From Allolobophora icterica (taxonomy: Eukaryota > Annelida > Clitellata > Crassiclitellata > Lumbricidae): 64,000 bases of DNA. A model generated the notes under the pieces. The model was not told the origin of the DNA. It was given only the letters and a program-made list of their open reading frames with translations, and made no database searches. Shown piece after piece: positions 53,705 to 64,000 of this stretch. The stretch spans positions 96,873,261 through 96,937,260 of the forward strand of contig OY744604.1 in assembly GCA_963556255.1 (NCBI GenBank). The letters run 5' to 3'. The translations under genes and the position numbers were made by a program. Each line of letters opens with the position of its first letter. The first letter of the stretch is position 1.

Positions 53705-54741
53705 CAGTGGCGTAGAAAGTTTTTGGGGACCCTTGTGCAGAGCTTCGATAGTGGGCCCTTGAACCCCCTTCGATTTGAAACAGAAAACCGCTGTGCAAAA
53801 AACGCTTGGCGCTTTTGCGATATTTGCATATTACGCACCGTGAGAAATATGCAAATATAAATCGCAGTCCAGTTAAATAATAATTAAATAATTACATTTC
53901 AAATATTTTCTCCGATTTGTTTGTATAAAACTTTTTTATTTATCCATGCTAGCATAAAAATATTGAACTAGAGATAATTAATCTAAAACATTGTTCTATC
54001 TGGTATGACTGCTAAAATATGAATTATCCACACTTAAATTCTGTCAAATTGTGAAACAATTGGGTTGGTTGATAAAAATAACGAAACAATTTAACAAATT
54101 GGACAAGTGTTTAGTCTACGGTAGTCTAAAAAGAAGAATCCGGAAATTCCGAAAAGTTAAATGTTCGCTTGCGCGCTTTATCTTGAACAAAACTATCTAC
54201 CACTTTTCAAGTGTCAAGCTTTCTGGCATGTTTATTTTCTGTTAACAACATTGCCTGAGGGAGTGCGATGATTTAAATTATGGAATCTTTAGGTTTAAGT
54301 ATTAGTAAGTTACTGTAAGTAATTATGCAATTGTCAGTTTAAATTACACAAAGTACTACAAAGTAATAATATTCCATGCTGCGTAGTAGAAAATCAACAA
54401 AAACTCTAAAAATTTAAACATATCGCCGTCGGTCATGACATCAATATATTTATACATCAGTAAAACTGCTTTCGTCCAAAGACTGTATAAAGTAGAGTTT
54501 TGTTATGGCACACCGGTTGTTTACTAAATGATGCATTTGGACAATGCAGCTTAAGATTCAGCCAAAAAACTATTAAGTCGAGTCATTTGAGTGTGTAGTT
54601 CTGTGTACGCTGTTGCTGGCTTGCTGTACATGAAGATTTACTTTTAGGCTCAAAATGACTCTACTCGCTGCCAGGGGCCCTTCTGACAGCCGGGGGCCTT
54701 TGTACATTGCACAACCTGCACAACACATTGCTACGCCACTG
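53705..54741. mobile_element. hAT element (1,037 bp) inserted in a CTA microsatellite
   Basis: Ends CAGTGGCGTAG and CTACGCCACTG are perfect 11-bp inverted repeats. Eight-base flanks are ACTACTAC on both sides. Sub-terminal GGGGACCCTTGTGCAGAG and AGGGGCCCTTCTGACAGC are loosely related. No transposase frame, so non-autonomous. Confidence 0.88.
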
Positions 54742-54962
<221 letters not shown>

Positions 54963-55215
54963 AGTAAAATGCTACCAACTGCTGTCCTAAACTGCTATTT
55001 ATTTTGACATGTCAACCTATTGACTGGGCACCTCCTTTGTGATTTGGAATGGGAGACTTTGAGACTCAGTTGTCCACTAAGTAGTTTTATCTTATTATAT
55101 ACTCCTTGCATGCAATTTACGTATCTTGAAGGTTTCATCAGCTTCTTTGTATTGTTGTTTCATCCAGTTGTTTTTGTGTCGTTGCAGTTACCTTCCTATT
55201 TCTCTAGCCAGTTAA

Positions 55216-56219
55216 CCCTCAGGCTACCAAGGTTTTTTTGTGACATCGGCTACCAAGGGGGGTGGTTACCACCCCCCCGGAATTTCGTGTTTGGTTTCAA
55301 CTATCATATCATGTAATACAGCATTTGATTCAGCATTCATTTCTGAAAAGAATGGTATATTTAGTTGTAAAATATATGAATGAATCTCGAAATTATATAG
55401 TTTTTAACAAAGGCACCGGTCCATATAACAATATCTGATATTATCCCACACAATTTGTACTATTTGGATAAAAAATATAAATGATGTGGGTTTTGAAAAT
55501 GAACTATGTATCCAAGAATATTCTAAATATAATGAGACTTAATTTTCAACCATACAAACTATTCCAAAGTCTGTTTTAGTTACAGGCAGAACCTAAAGGC
55601 GTGCAGCTATATCAACATGAAACAAGAAATTATGTAATTTTTCCCAGCAGTCAAATACGTCAGGGGTCCTTGCAGTTATTGCAAGTTACTTCCATTGTTT
55701 TGTGCGAATGCTTCCTGCAAACCGGCTTCTTGAACACTTCACAGCACTGCTTTACTCTGTTAGCATTCTGCTTTGACTGTTTATAGCCCTTCCCCATACC
55801 CAACCATATCGGTTTACGTTGTGATGTTGCATCAGTGATTTTCACACTGATAAAGCGTATTATTATTTATTATGATCACTTCCGGTTTTCAAAAGACAAA
55901 TAACTAAGAACCAAATATATCCCTACATTCCCTCTAAAGAATGGCATAGTTGCTTCTCTTCCAGAAATAATAATGAATACCTTTATAGTCGACAACAGCT
56001 AACAGCTGACGAGAGAAATTCCTGATTCCATAGGTGGTACCTAGGCTATATCGGGTATAACTTTTTATGGCGTGGGATATCAACACGACTTTTACCTCAA
56101 AATGTGTACAAATGGACCCCCTACAGCTACCTAAAATGTCAAAATTATATTCCATGTGCTAAAAAAAATTTTTGCAGAAAAACGTAGGGGGGTGGTAACC
56201 CCCCTTGGTAGCCCGAGGG
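55216..56219. mobile_element. piggyBac-type element (1,004 bp), internally deleted
   Basis: TTAA on both sides (55212-55215, 56220-56223). The ends CCCTCAGGCTACCAAGG and CCTTGGTAGCCCGAGGG are inverted with one mismatch, starting CCC as piggyBac ends do. A second inverted pair (GGGGGTGGTTACCACCCC, GGGGTGGTAACCCCCC) lies just inside. It retains a C-terminal transposase scrap. Confidence 0.85.
55660..55845 (-). pseudogene. piggyBac transposase C-terminal Cys-rich remnant
   Basis: A 61-codon frame with RVKQCCEVFKKPVC, RKHSHKTMEVTCNNC and a stop two codons later. Spacing resembles the RING-like Cys-rich tail of piggyBac transposases, but the catalytic part is absent. Confidence 0.45.
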
Positions 56220-56223
56220 TTAA

Positions 56224-56449
56224 AATGTTTCCGGTCCGCAGTGTAAGCTTGCTGTTTGGCTATGTTTCTTCTTTTTGAAACGAGTTGTAATACTTCGTCT
56301 GATATCCATTGGTCTTTTGGTTTCTTGGAAGCTCTTCCAACTAAGTTGTTGGCTGTTGTCTGTATTCCGTTTTGCATGTTGGACCAAATAACGTCTTTGC
56401 TGTCCTGATCGTTGATCTGTATGTTCCTCTCTATCGCGTCTTCGTACAA
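56224..56449 (-). pseudogene. LINE ORF2 fragment between endonuclease and RT
   Basis: The frame contains WSNMQNGIQTTANNLVGRAS, then KKPKDQWISDEVLQLVSKRR, the usual linker of CR1/Jockey-type ORF2. It is cut at the piggyBac insertion site. Confidence 0.6.
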
Positions 56450-57730
56450 ATATACAACAGCCTATTATTGGAAGTCCATCATGGAAACTGCCCGCTCTAT
56501 AGAGTACTAGCCAAAGAAATAACTTTGAGGAACTCGTGCCGTAATAAATACACGGAAACGTTCGTCCTAACATCAAGGGCAATCTGAATGTTCGTTAGAA
56601 CAAGTGCAGTTGCGAAACAAGTCGAAAAGGATTCAGCTTCGTGAGTGCATTCTGCCTTGCCAATAGAACAATGCGGAACGCAATTTCCTTTGTAGTATTG
56701 GCTCGCGAAGAACTAACCCGAAGACTAAAAACTGTGCTAGGAAATCTCATGCGTTGATTCCAGTCGTATTTAATGGACGTTTGACATGCAACCAAAGAAA
56801 CCCTTTTAGGTTATTTTCGGGTAAATGTTTCGGGCGGCTGAGGTCAATGAGTACAAAGACATGATTGTTAGGCATGATAATTAACTGCACCATTGTGTCC
56901 GACTTAAATTGTCTACAGTCAAGGCCTCAAGGGCTGAAGACTATAAACGCAAGTAGAAAGAAGGTTAGAAACCAACTGGTTAACATGCGCCGATATTCAA
57001 CGGAGTCACGAAAGGAAGAAACCTCAGGTCAATTGGGTGCATGCAATTAAAAGGACAACGGCGTGTGTTTAGGAAGGGACCACCGCACAGGAGCGTCTAA
57101 AATCAACTGCATCTTGTCATTCTTCATTGGCATCAGTGAAGACTGTCAGTCTAGGTTACTTAATGGCTCTATGAGAGTCTATGATAATCATACGTATACA
57201 GCTAGGCATATACATTGTAAAATGTCTATACATAAAGACATACAATGGTTAGACCCAACATATACAATATCCCGAATCAGACCATTACATCAGTTTAAGT
57301 TTCTCGTTGCATGAGGAATCCTTCACGTCCCATGGTTCATCGGCTGCTTCAGAAACCTTCTATTGATTCCGAGGGCCTGTAAAATTACTGACCCATCTCA
57401 ATTTTGAATTTATAGCTATGAGCAGTTTTAAATCGTATTTAAACTCACTTATCTTCCAACTCATAGATCTCTCCATTTCAATCGCCATATCGTAAGTTTC
57501 ATTCAACATAATCCGTACTTCTTGCTGATCATAATGATATCGTATGCTCATAATATTATGCTCAATGGATGGGGGTAAGGTGACAGCACTTGCTCTTCTT
57601 GATTTGTCTGTTGCTTTTGATTCTGTTGACAATTCTCTTCTTCTTCTTCGTCTCAGGCACTGTGTCGGGGTCTCTGGTCCGGCACTAAATTGGTTTAGTA
57701 CTTAATCTTAGTCCACGCACTCAATAAGTA
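56450..57730. other. intergenic, nothing recognised
   Basis: Several short open frames without family resemblance and no clear repeat structure. Confidence 0.5.
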
Positions 57731-58389
57731 TTTTTGTGGCGGTCAAGGTTACCGTGCGTATGTGGGAAGATTTATTTTATGCGAATAGCATCGTTTTCTT
57801 TCAGTTTACATGCGAAGGGAACAGCATCGTTTCTCTTAATTTTACATGCGAAGGCCCAGCATCGATCATTTAATTTTTATTTAATTTCAATAGGCAACTG
57901 GCCGGCAACGACCGTGGCAGGGAAGCCCGATCGACGGTCTGAAGCCAGCGCATAGCGAGCAGACGCGCTCATTCGGGATGCATAGAGCCTGCCTCACGGT
58001 GTGCTGCTTTATACGTGAAGAGTTGGTTCGACTCTTCATACATAGCAATACTGTTAAACAGCGTTGTTGGTTAGCGACTCAGTTACCGATTCAAATATAC
58101 TGCACTCAGTGTGGTAGGCGAGTGATTTTGGTTACGACAGAGTCAGAGTTCGAGTTTCCGGTTAGTACAAATATATTTACGGACGAAAGGGGCGTCCGAA
58201 TAATATAATCAGGCGATCCCGAGTACAGCTAAAGAAATTCACTGTTCGGAGACGGGCCGACAGCGCCGATCCGGCGGGTTGGATCCCTCCGTTGATCGCG
58301 AAGCGGTCTAGATCCCGATCGTGGGAAATCTACGGCTGAGTAATACTCGGGGAAGGATACCGTTGATACACAGGAAAACCAATTCAGTG

Positions 58390-58925
58390 TGAGATCGAAA
58401 ACCAGGGTGAATTTGGCGACGGGCAGGAAAGTCCCTCTTGGGTTTTGAAGAACTCCGCGATCGGAGCTTGTCCGGTAACCCATGGGAGTAAAGGTGACCT
58501 TCTTAAGGTAGCCATTTTCTGGAATTCTGAAATCCTTGAAACCAAGAGTAAATTTGGCGTCGGGCAAGGAAATCCCTCTTGGAGTTCGAAGAACTCCAAG
58601 ATCCGACAGTGTTTGGTTTTATCCACTGAGAAGAGTTTTACGCGATTTCGGCGTACTCGACACAGGGGAAGTTCTACGCGCTTTCGGCGTACTCGGCCGG
58701 GAGAGTTTTACGCGACTTCGGCGTCTTCGGCTGGGAGAGTTTTACGCGACTTCGGCACTCGGTGAAGTGACCGTCGGGATACCTGAAAAAACCAATTTAG
58801 TACAAAAACGATAATAAGGGTAAATTTGGCGACAGGCAGGAAATCCCCTCTTGGGTTTTGAAGAACTCCGCGATCGGAGCTTGTCCGGTTACCCGTGAGA
58901 GTAAGCGTGACCTTCGTTAGGGAAC
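58390..58925 (+). repeat. direct repeats in retrotransposon leader
   Basis: GAAGAACTCCGCGATCGGAG occurs at about 58447 and again at about 58859. GAGTTTTACGCGACTTCGGC-like units are in tandem at 58630-58760. Confidence 0.85.
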
Positions 58926-59400
58926 CAAAATTCGGAAATTCTTGGGAACAAAATTCAGGACATTCTGGTAACCTTACGGGGTCGGCGTTACATTTGGATT
59001 GTGACACTTGGATGGCTGACACGCCGGTGGAGCGTTGGAGGGGCTCCATCGCCCGGTAACTAAAAATAGTTACTGGGAAAGACCACTGTTACCGAAAGAC
59101 CGCAGTACGGGAAAAGACCGCCCGACAACTGATTACAGTGCGGTAAGACCAGGAAAACGATAGAGTCAGGAAAATCTTGTATTCAAACCAATCGTTATTC
59201 AGAGCAAATAACTTGGTGATCGAAACACGTAGCTCCGAGAACTGACCGAGGTGCGAAGTAGGGCCCACCTCGTGCGCCGGTCGGAACCCAGTTCTGCGTG
59301 CGGTTAGGGAGGTTTTAGACCTAGAACCTGTCCTATCAGAAGAGAGTGTCGTGAGACCAGTACACCGCGTTAATATTACACGTGCATATATTATCGCAGG

Positions 59401-61748
59401 ATGTTCGCGTGTTTGAGACGGCACGACGTGACGACTCGTCAGATGTACACCTTGTCCTCTCGGACAAGAGAACGTTCAGAGTTTTCCCCTATTGACGATA
59501 ACTCGAGAGTCATGAGATGCAGAATGGTACGTGAGGGTTCGGTTAAGGTGGAGAAAAAGAGAAAGTCGTTGACTAAGAGATCTCACAGGAAGTTGAGGAC
59601 TCCTGCCGGCAAGAGAGCGAACCCTGTTCTAAAGGACGGCCATCCTGAGGACGAGGACGTTGCCCACCCGGCGACCGCGGCAGTGGCAGAGTCCGGAAGT
59701 GAGATGGAGCTTGACAGCGACACTGTTCGCAAGCAAGCGATACCCTCGGGACCTCCTCTTGGAGAAATGGGCACTGAGAGCGGAGACAGGGAACCGCTCG
59801 TCTACAGCAGAAGTAGACAGGATAGTGACCCGGGCGACTGCAGAAGGTCAGTTGGCTGGAGCCGAACCCAGCCCGACGACGAAGCAGCGTCTCGGGTAAG
59901 ACCGACACAAATTGGTACCACGTCTGATGAAGGGTTAGTTGATCTCGAGCGACGAACGTCACAAACTGGTACCAGAAGTGGGGTTCTAGCGTTTTCTTGT
60001 CACAGAACCAGGCAAGGTCAGGAAGATACCGAGGACGAGTCGGATGAAGTGCCCCATAGTGAGCACGGAGGCGCGCGTCCAAAGTTACGTAAACGGAAAA
60101 GCAAACGAAGGTTGCTTGATGAAACGGGTGCACCTGACGAAACCAGTGCATTTGAAACGGAAGCTGGAACCCGCAGTGGGCGTGAAAGAGGTTTCCATGA
60201 GGATAACGGATGGTTGATAACCGTTCCAAAGACTACTGAGGTAGTACGGAACGATGTGAATAACGAGACATTCACACACTGGCGAGAGACCGTTGGTGAG
60301 AGTAGGTTTGACAGGTCCAAACCACTCGACGACGATAGAGTTCCGCGTATAATACATGAGAGAACGTTCGACAATAGATCGGGGAACCTTGTGCAGGTTC
60401 AAGTACCTAGTATTGTACGGGGCAGGCAACCTGTACAGTTGAGACAGGCTTGTGATAGGCCAAGAGACATTGAGACAGGCCTGAAACCGCGGGGTGACGC
60501 CGTAGTGCAGAAAACGAGTGGTGACATCGTGGCGCATCAGCGAAACGAAGGCAATCGAGTACCGTTTTCCAACATGGAAGAAGGTCGCCCAAGACCTGTG
60601 ACAGATGAGGTAGATTGGCAAGCGGAGATGTCTTACCTGCGACAGAGTGTGGCAATGATGAGTTCGAAACTTGAAGAACTGTCTGTTCCTGCTGCTCAGC
60701 ATGCGAAGTCTTACCGACGCGAGACATCGGGGAAACCTACGGGCCCAGGTTACCAGATGGATCGCCGAGGGAAGCTGCAGATCGAAGAGCCGGCACGGAG
60801 CCGAGGTAACACAGAGACACGCGAGGAAGTTTCGCTTTCGGAAACTTCGGAAAAGTTACGTAGCCGCTATCTTCCCGAGGACAGCGGGAGAGAGTCACAC
60901 GGTAAAACGGCAAGGCAATCGAGTCGACAACGTCTGTTGACAAGAGGAAGAGTTGAGGCGAAATTACGTTCGTCAGTGAGTTCTTCGGATTCAGACACCG
61001 ATAGTGGTGGTCCAGAAGAGGCCATGAGAACCGGAGTCTTTGACAGGAAAAACCTCCGCCAACGAGGAAGACACGAGAGTTATGAGAAAACTGAAAGGGA
61101 GACGTATGGCAAGGAACGTCTACCAGAGTACGAGAGACGCGGTTTAAAACAGGCACTTGATAGAGAAACCGAGAGAGAATCGAACATGGGAAGAGACAGA
61201 GATCATTTGGCCTGGGATGAGACCCACGAGCGGTACTCTAAAGGGCACAAACCAGATTCGAGAAGTCGTAATTGTCTTAGGTACGACGAATCTGACAGAC
61301 CGCCAGAGTCAGGAAAAAGAGATATTCGCGAAGAAGACAGAAGAGTTACGTTCGTCAACGGAAACTCTCAGAGCTCTCGCAATAAATATAAACGATCGGA
61401 GTCCAAAGACTACGCAGGTGGTGAGCCTCGTAGAAAAGGTCAGAGACAGGCTGAGTACATCTCTGATGAAGACAGTGCAACGTCAGGCGACCGAGAGATG
61501 ACTACGATGTATTCTAAGTGGCGTACAGGGAAGACGTTGGGTACTCTGAGGGGACAGAGTCGGCACCGGTCAGTGGTGAGGACAGACGAGGAAAACGATT
61601 CCAGGAGTAACGATGGGGACAACCGGAGAGGAAATCCCAAGAAGAGTGTCGGAAGATCACTTGTTACACGGACAAGAGGCGAAGACCGATCGGATCGCGG
61701 TATACGAATCAAGCTAGAGAAGTACGACGGCAAGTCAGCGATCGCAGC
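59401..61748 (+). CDS. gag N-terminal region of LTR retrotransposon A, truncated
   Basis: An open frame of about 780 codons (apparent stop at 61756-61758) with very high Arg, Glu, Asp and Ser. Basic clusters (RKRKSKRRLLDE, KVEKKRKSLTKRSHRK) and coiled stretches are visible. The last residues, IRIKLEKYDGKS, match the conserved beginning of the structured gag core of many gypsy-type elements, but the core itself is missing. The frame ends a few codons later at the presumed edge of element B. This reads as a gag cut by a later insertion. The start codon is uncertain; a second Met follows 14 residues later. Charged low-complexity N-termini are usual for such elements. Confidence 0.55.
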
Positions 61749-62232
61749 TGTGAACTGAGTTTCGTGTACAGTCTTGCAGTGCGAGATATTAGCGTATATA
61801 TTTAGTGCGCTTACTTTAGTTTCACGTGTATATGTATATATGATAAATGCATAACGTTTAATTGTACTGTCTTAGTGACACGCGCGGCCGGCCGATATCG
61901 GCAGCGGCGCGCTATATGTATATTATAAGATTTCGCTTATGCGCACAGAAGACAGGTGTGTCAAGCGGCGCGAAGAATTATGCTGACTGGAGAAGTTTGA
62001 ATTCGAGTGTGTTCGCTGTAGTAGTGTGGCTGACTAGTTGAGTTGTAATCGAATTGAGTTCTGTCTGTTTGTTTCTTATTAAACTAAAAGATATTAAACT
62101 GTGTTGCTGATTAATTCAGGTATTACTTATACGTAGAATTAGTGTTCAAAAGGTGAACGTTAAATAGGCGTTAAGTATAAAGAGAACAAGGATTTAGCAA
62201 GAAGGATTGTCAACGGAAGGATTGGGTTGACA
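61749..62232 (+). repeat. putative 5' LTR of retrotransposon B
   Basis: Starts TGTGAACTGAG and ends GGGTTGACA (TGT...ACA), about 484 bases. A TATATGTATATTATAAG promoter-like stretch lies at about 61913 and ATTAAA-type signals at about 62080-62095. The 3' LTR is outside the window, so the boundaries are provisional. Confidence 0.5.
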
Positions 62233-62236
62233 TTAT

Positions 62237-62251
62237 TGGTGGCAGTGACGG
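62237..62251 (+). other. putative primer-binding site
   Basis: TGGTGGCAGTGACGG begins four bases after the LTR end. TGG is the complement of a tRNA CCA end; the tRNA is not identified. Confidence 0.45.
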
Positions 62252-62475
62252 TGTGGATAAGAACTCACGGTGGATAAAAACTCACGGTGGAACAGCGTCG
62301 GTGTGGATAAATACTCACGGTGGAATAAATACTCACGGTGGATATAAACTCACGGTGGATTAAAATTCACGTTATCACCTCCTTCGGCGGATAGAAGAAT
62401 CTACGACGGTGATAGAAGAATTTACAACGGTGATAGAAGAATCTACGACGGTGTTAGAAGAATCTACGCGTTGTT
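62245..62475 (+). repeat. leader minisatellites of element B
   Basis: ACTCACGGTGGATAAA-type units occur about six times, then GATAGAAGAATCTACGACGG about four times, between the primer-binding site and gag. Confidence 0.85.
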
Positions 62476-62643
62476 GCTGTGTGACGAGTTTACGATATCA
62501 ACGACGGTGGAACACGAGAAACGGTATAAAAATTTCGTTGTTTTTCACGAACAAATACAAAAGAAATCCCGTTTGTTTATCGATTCACACACCAAGAAAA
62601 ACCGTGACTTCTTTTAAAAGAGAAATCACCAAAGTAAACAAGT

Positions 62644-64000
62644 ATGATGGAGAAACTAAGTGCTGAAAGACAAGCAGATATTAAGAAGATGTCTACGGAA
62701 AGGCTGAAACAGCGTTTGTTGAAAGCCGGTTTTAAAGAAGAACAATTAGAAGGTATGTCACGTGGTGACATGATACAGGAACTCGCTGAAGTGTGGGTGA
62801 AAGAAGAAGTCGAAGAAGAAGGTGCCGTTGGCGGTGCCGTAGAAAAGGCTATTGAAAAACCTCCTGCGCCTATGTCTATGGAGATGTTGATGCAGTGGAT
62901 GATGATGAAAGAAGATAGAGAGGAGAAACGGAGACAAGAAGAGAAAGATAGGGAGGAGAAACGGAGACAAGAAGAGAAAGAAAGAGAGGAGAAACGGAGA
63001 CAAGAAGAGAAAGAACTGAGACAAGAAGAGAAAGAAAGAGAAGATAGACGAAGACAAGAAGAGAAAGAGTTGAGACAAGAAGCAGAACGTGTAAGACAAG
63101 ACGAATTGCGCTTGCAGAGAGAGAAAGAAGAGAAAGCGGAACTTGCAAGGCAAGAGGAATTGCGTCTGCAAAGAGAGAGAGAAGATAAAGCAGAACAAGT
63201 GCGTAAGGCAGAACTTGAATTGCAAAAGAATCAGTTTGAGATTCAGTTAGAACAGTTGAAAAGAGATAGGGAAGATGCTGAAAGAAGAAGATTGGAGCAG
63301 ATGATTGAATTTGAAAAAGCTAGAAAAAGTGATGAAGAGGTACGTCAGCAACAGATTGAAGCAAAGAGAATGCGTGAAGAAGAAAAAGAAAAAGCGCGAA
63401 CGTTAGAGTTGGAACGTGCAGAACAGATCAGACAGGAAGAACTCAAATTTCAGAAAGAAAGTTTGGAAAAGGCAGAGGCAGAAAGACAGGAACGTCTGAA
63501 ACTGGAGAAATCAAAATTGACATTGAAAGAAACGCAAATGAGAGAAGAACGGGAAGCAGAAAGAAGGAAACAGCAAGAAAGTGAAACTTTGGTGTCAAAA
63601 ATTAAGAAAATAGGTGATGCAATGAAACATGTATTGCCTCATATGCCAACTGATATGATGGAGGTGCCATTATATTTTGAAACAGTCGAGAACGCATTTC
63701 GCAGTTTTGCTGTGGAAAAGCCGTTTTGGGTGAAATTATTACTACCATTGATGACGCCGAAAGCTCGAACCGTTCTGAATAGATTGTCATACGATGATCT
63801 AGACAATTATGATAGAGTCAAGCAGCACTTATTAAAAGAATTTAAATTGACTTCGAGAGAATACAGAGCCAGATTTGTGGATGCTAAGAAGACAACAGAA
63901 GAGACTTATACGATGTTTACGGCAAGACTGAAGAACTTGCTAAACTATTACGTGAGAAGTCGAAACGTGAACAGAGAGTATGATACGCTCTTTGATTTGC
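62644..64000 (+). CDS. gag of LTR retrotransposon B, 3' end beyond window
   Basis: The frame opens at ATG 62644 and stays open to the edge (452 codons seen). Residues 1-60 are a SAP-like helical region (RLKQRLLKAGFKEEQLEGMS). Then comes a long charged coiled coil with repeated EEKRRQEEK and RQEEL units (about 95-310). The structured gag core begins near residue 335 (PTDMMEVPLYFETVENAFRS, LLKEFKLTSREYRARF, FTARLKNLLNYYVRSR). This is the capsid-like, SCAN-related fold of Ty3/gypsy gag proteins. No frameshift is seen. Pol would lie beyond the window. Confidence 0.82.
   Translation, partial: MMEKLSAERQADIKKMSTERLKQRLLKAGFKEEQLEGMSRGDMIQELAEVWVKEEVEEEGAVGGAVEKAIEKPPAPMSMEMLMQWMMMKEDREEKRRQEEKDREEKRRQEEKEREEKRRQEEKELRQEEKEREDRRRQEEKELRQEAERVRQDELRLQREKEEKAELARQEELRLQREREDKAEQVRKAELELQKNQFEIQLEQLKRDREDAERRRLEQMIEFEKARKSDEEVRQQQIEAKRMREEEKEKARTLELERAEQIRQEELKFQKESLEKAEAERQERLKLEKSKLTLKETQMREEREAERRKQQESETLVSKIKKIGDAMKHVLPHMPTDMMEVPLYFETVENAFRSFAVEKPFWVKLLLPLMTPKARTVLNRLSYDDLDNYDRVKQHLLKEFKLTSREYRARFVDAKKTTEETYTMFTARLKNLLNYYVRSRNVNREYDTLFDL

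Larger units (their letters stand above)
57734..61748 (+). mobile_element. 5' part of a Ty3/gypsy-type LTR retrotransposon (element A)
   Basis: The gag frame at 59401 belongs to it. The left edge is a guess at a TGTGGCGG start; an LTR end and primer-binding site could not be placed. The leader 58390-58925 has a ~110-bp direct repeat (GGGTTTTGAAGAACTCCGCG, GATCGGAGCTTGTCCGG) and four GGGAGAGTTTTACGCGACTTC-like units. Element A seems to be interrupted at about 61748 by element B. Confidence 0.5.

Overview
The window is animal nuclear DNA, most likely from a marine invertebrate. Split genes with GT-AG introns, a tRNA-derived SINE background, several transposon classes, long tetranucleotide and dinucleotide microsatellites and a repeated TAGGCCTA-type motif all point that way; the exact phylum cannot be fixed from sequence alone.

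Region by region. (1) 1-4.5 kb, minus strand: four exons of a secreted-type gene with farnesoic acid O-methyltransferase-like (Methyltransf_FA / FAMeT) domains, running off the left edge. (2) 4.6-15 kb: gene-free DNA with copies of a dispersed SINE-like core, CT/CCT and CA microsatellites, a 1.06-kb palindromic MITE, and a decayed LINE. (3) 14,970-33,506: a complete Polinton/Maverick (adintovirus-type) element of 18.5 kb with 443-bp terminal inverted repeats and a 5-bp CATGG target duplication. (4) 33.5-42 kb: SINEs, long TATG, CAGA and AAT arrays, a 26-bp minisatellite and a small hAT MITE. (5) 42,481-52,817, plus strand: a nine-exon gene (468 codons when spliced in silico), a paralogue of gene 1 in divergent orientation, with a LINE and a hAT MITE in its introns. 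(6) 53-57 kb: a hAT element that split a CTA microsatellite, a piggyBac-type element with a transposase remnant, and a LINE scrap. (7) 57.7-64 kb: two LTR retrotransposons, the second apparently inserted in the gag of the first; the second gag runs off the right edge.

The Polinton genes form a virion-plus-replication set. A leftward block carries a conserved two-helix membrane protein, a small beta-rich protein, a phage-like tail-fibre protein with a discoidin-like tip, an adenain-type protease, pX-like and pVI-like core proteins, major and minor capsid proteins, a conserved 370-aa protein and a packaging ATPase. A divergent rightward pair carries a zinc-ribbon/phospholipase A2 protein and a D,D35E integrase. 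A convergent leftward pair carries a protein-primed family B DNA polymerase and a small Cys-rich protein. Every reading frame is open and the TIRs look identical where compared, so the insertion is recent and could be functional. Its 2.7-kb right arm is non-coding and holds a TATATAAA-bearing tandem array and clustered CAGGATGT motifs.
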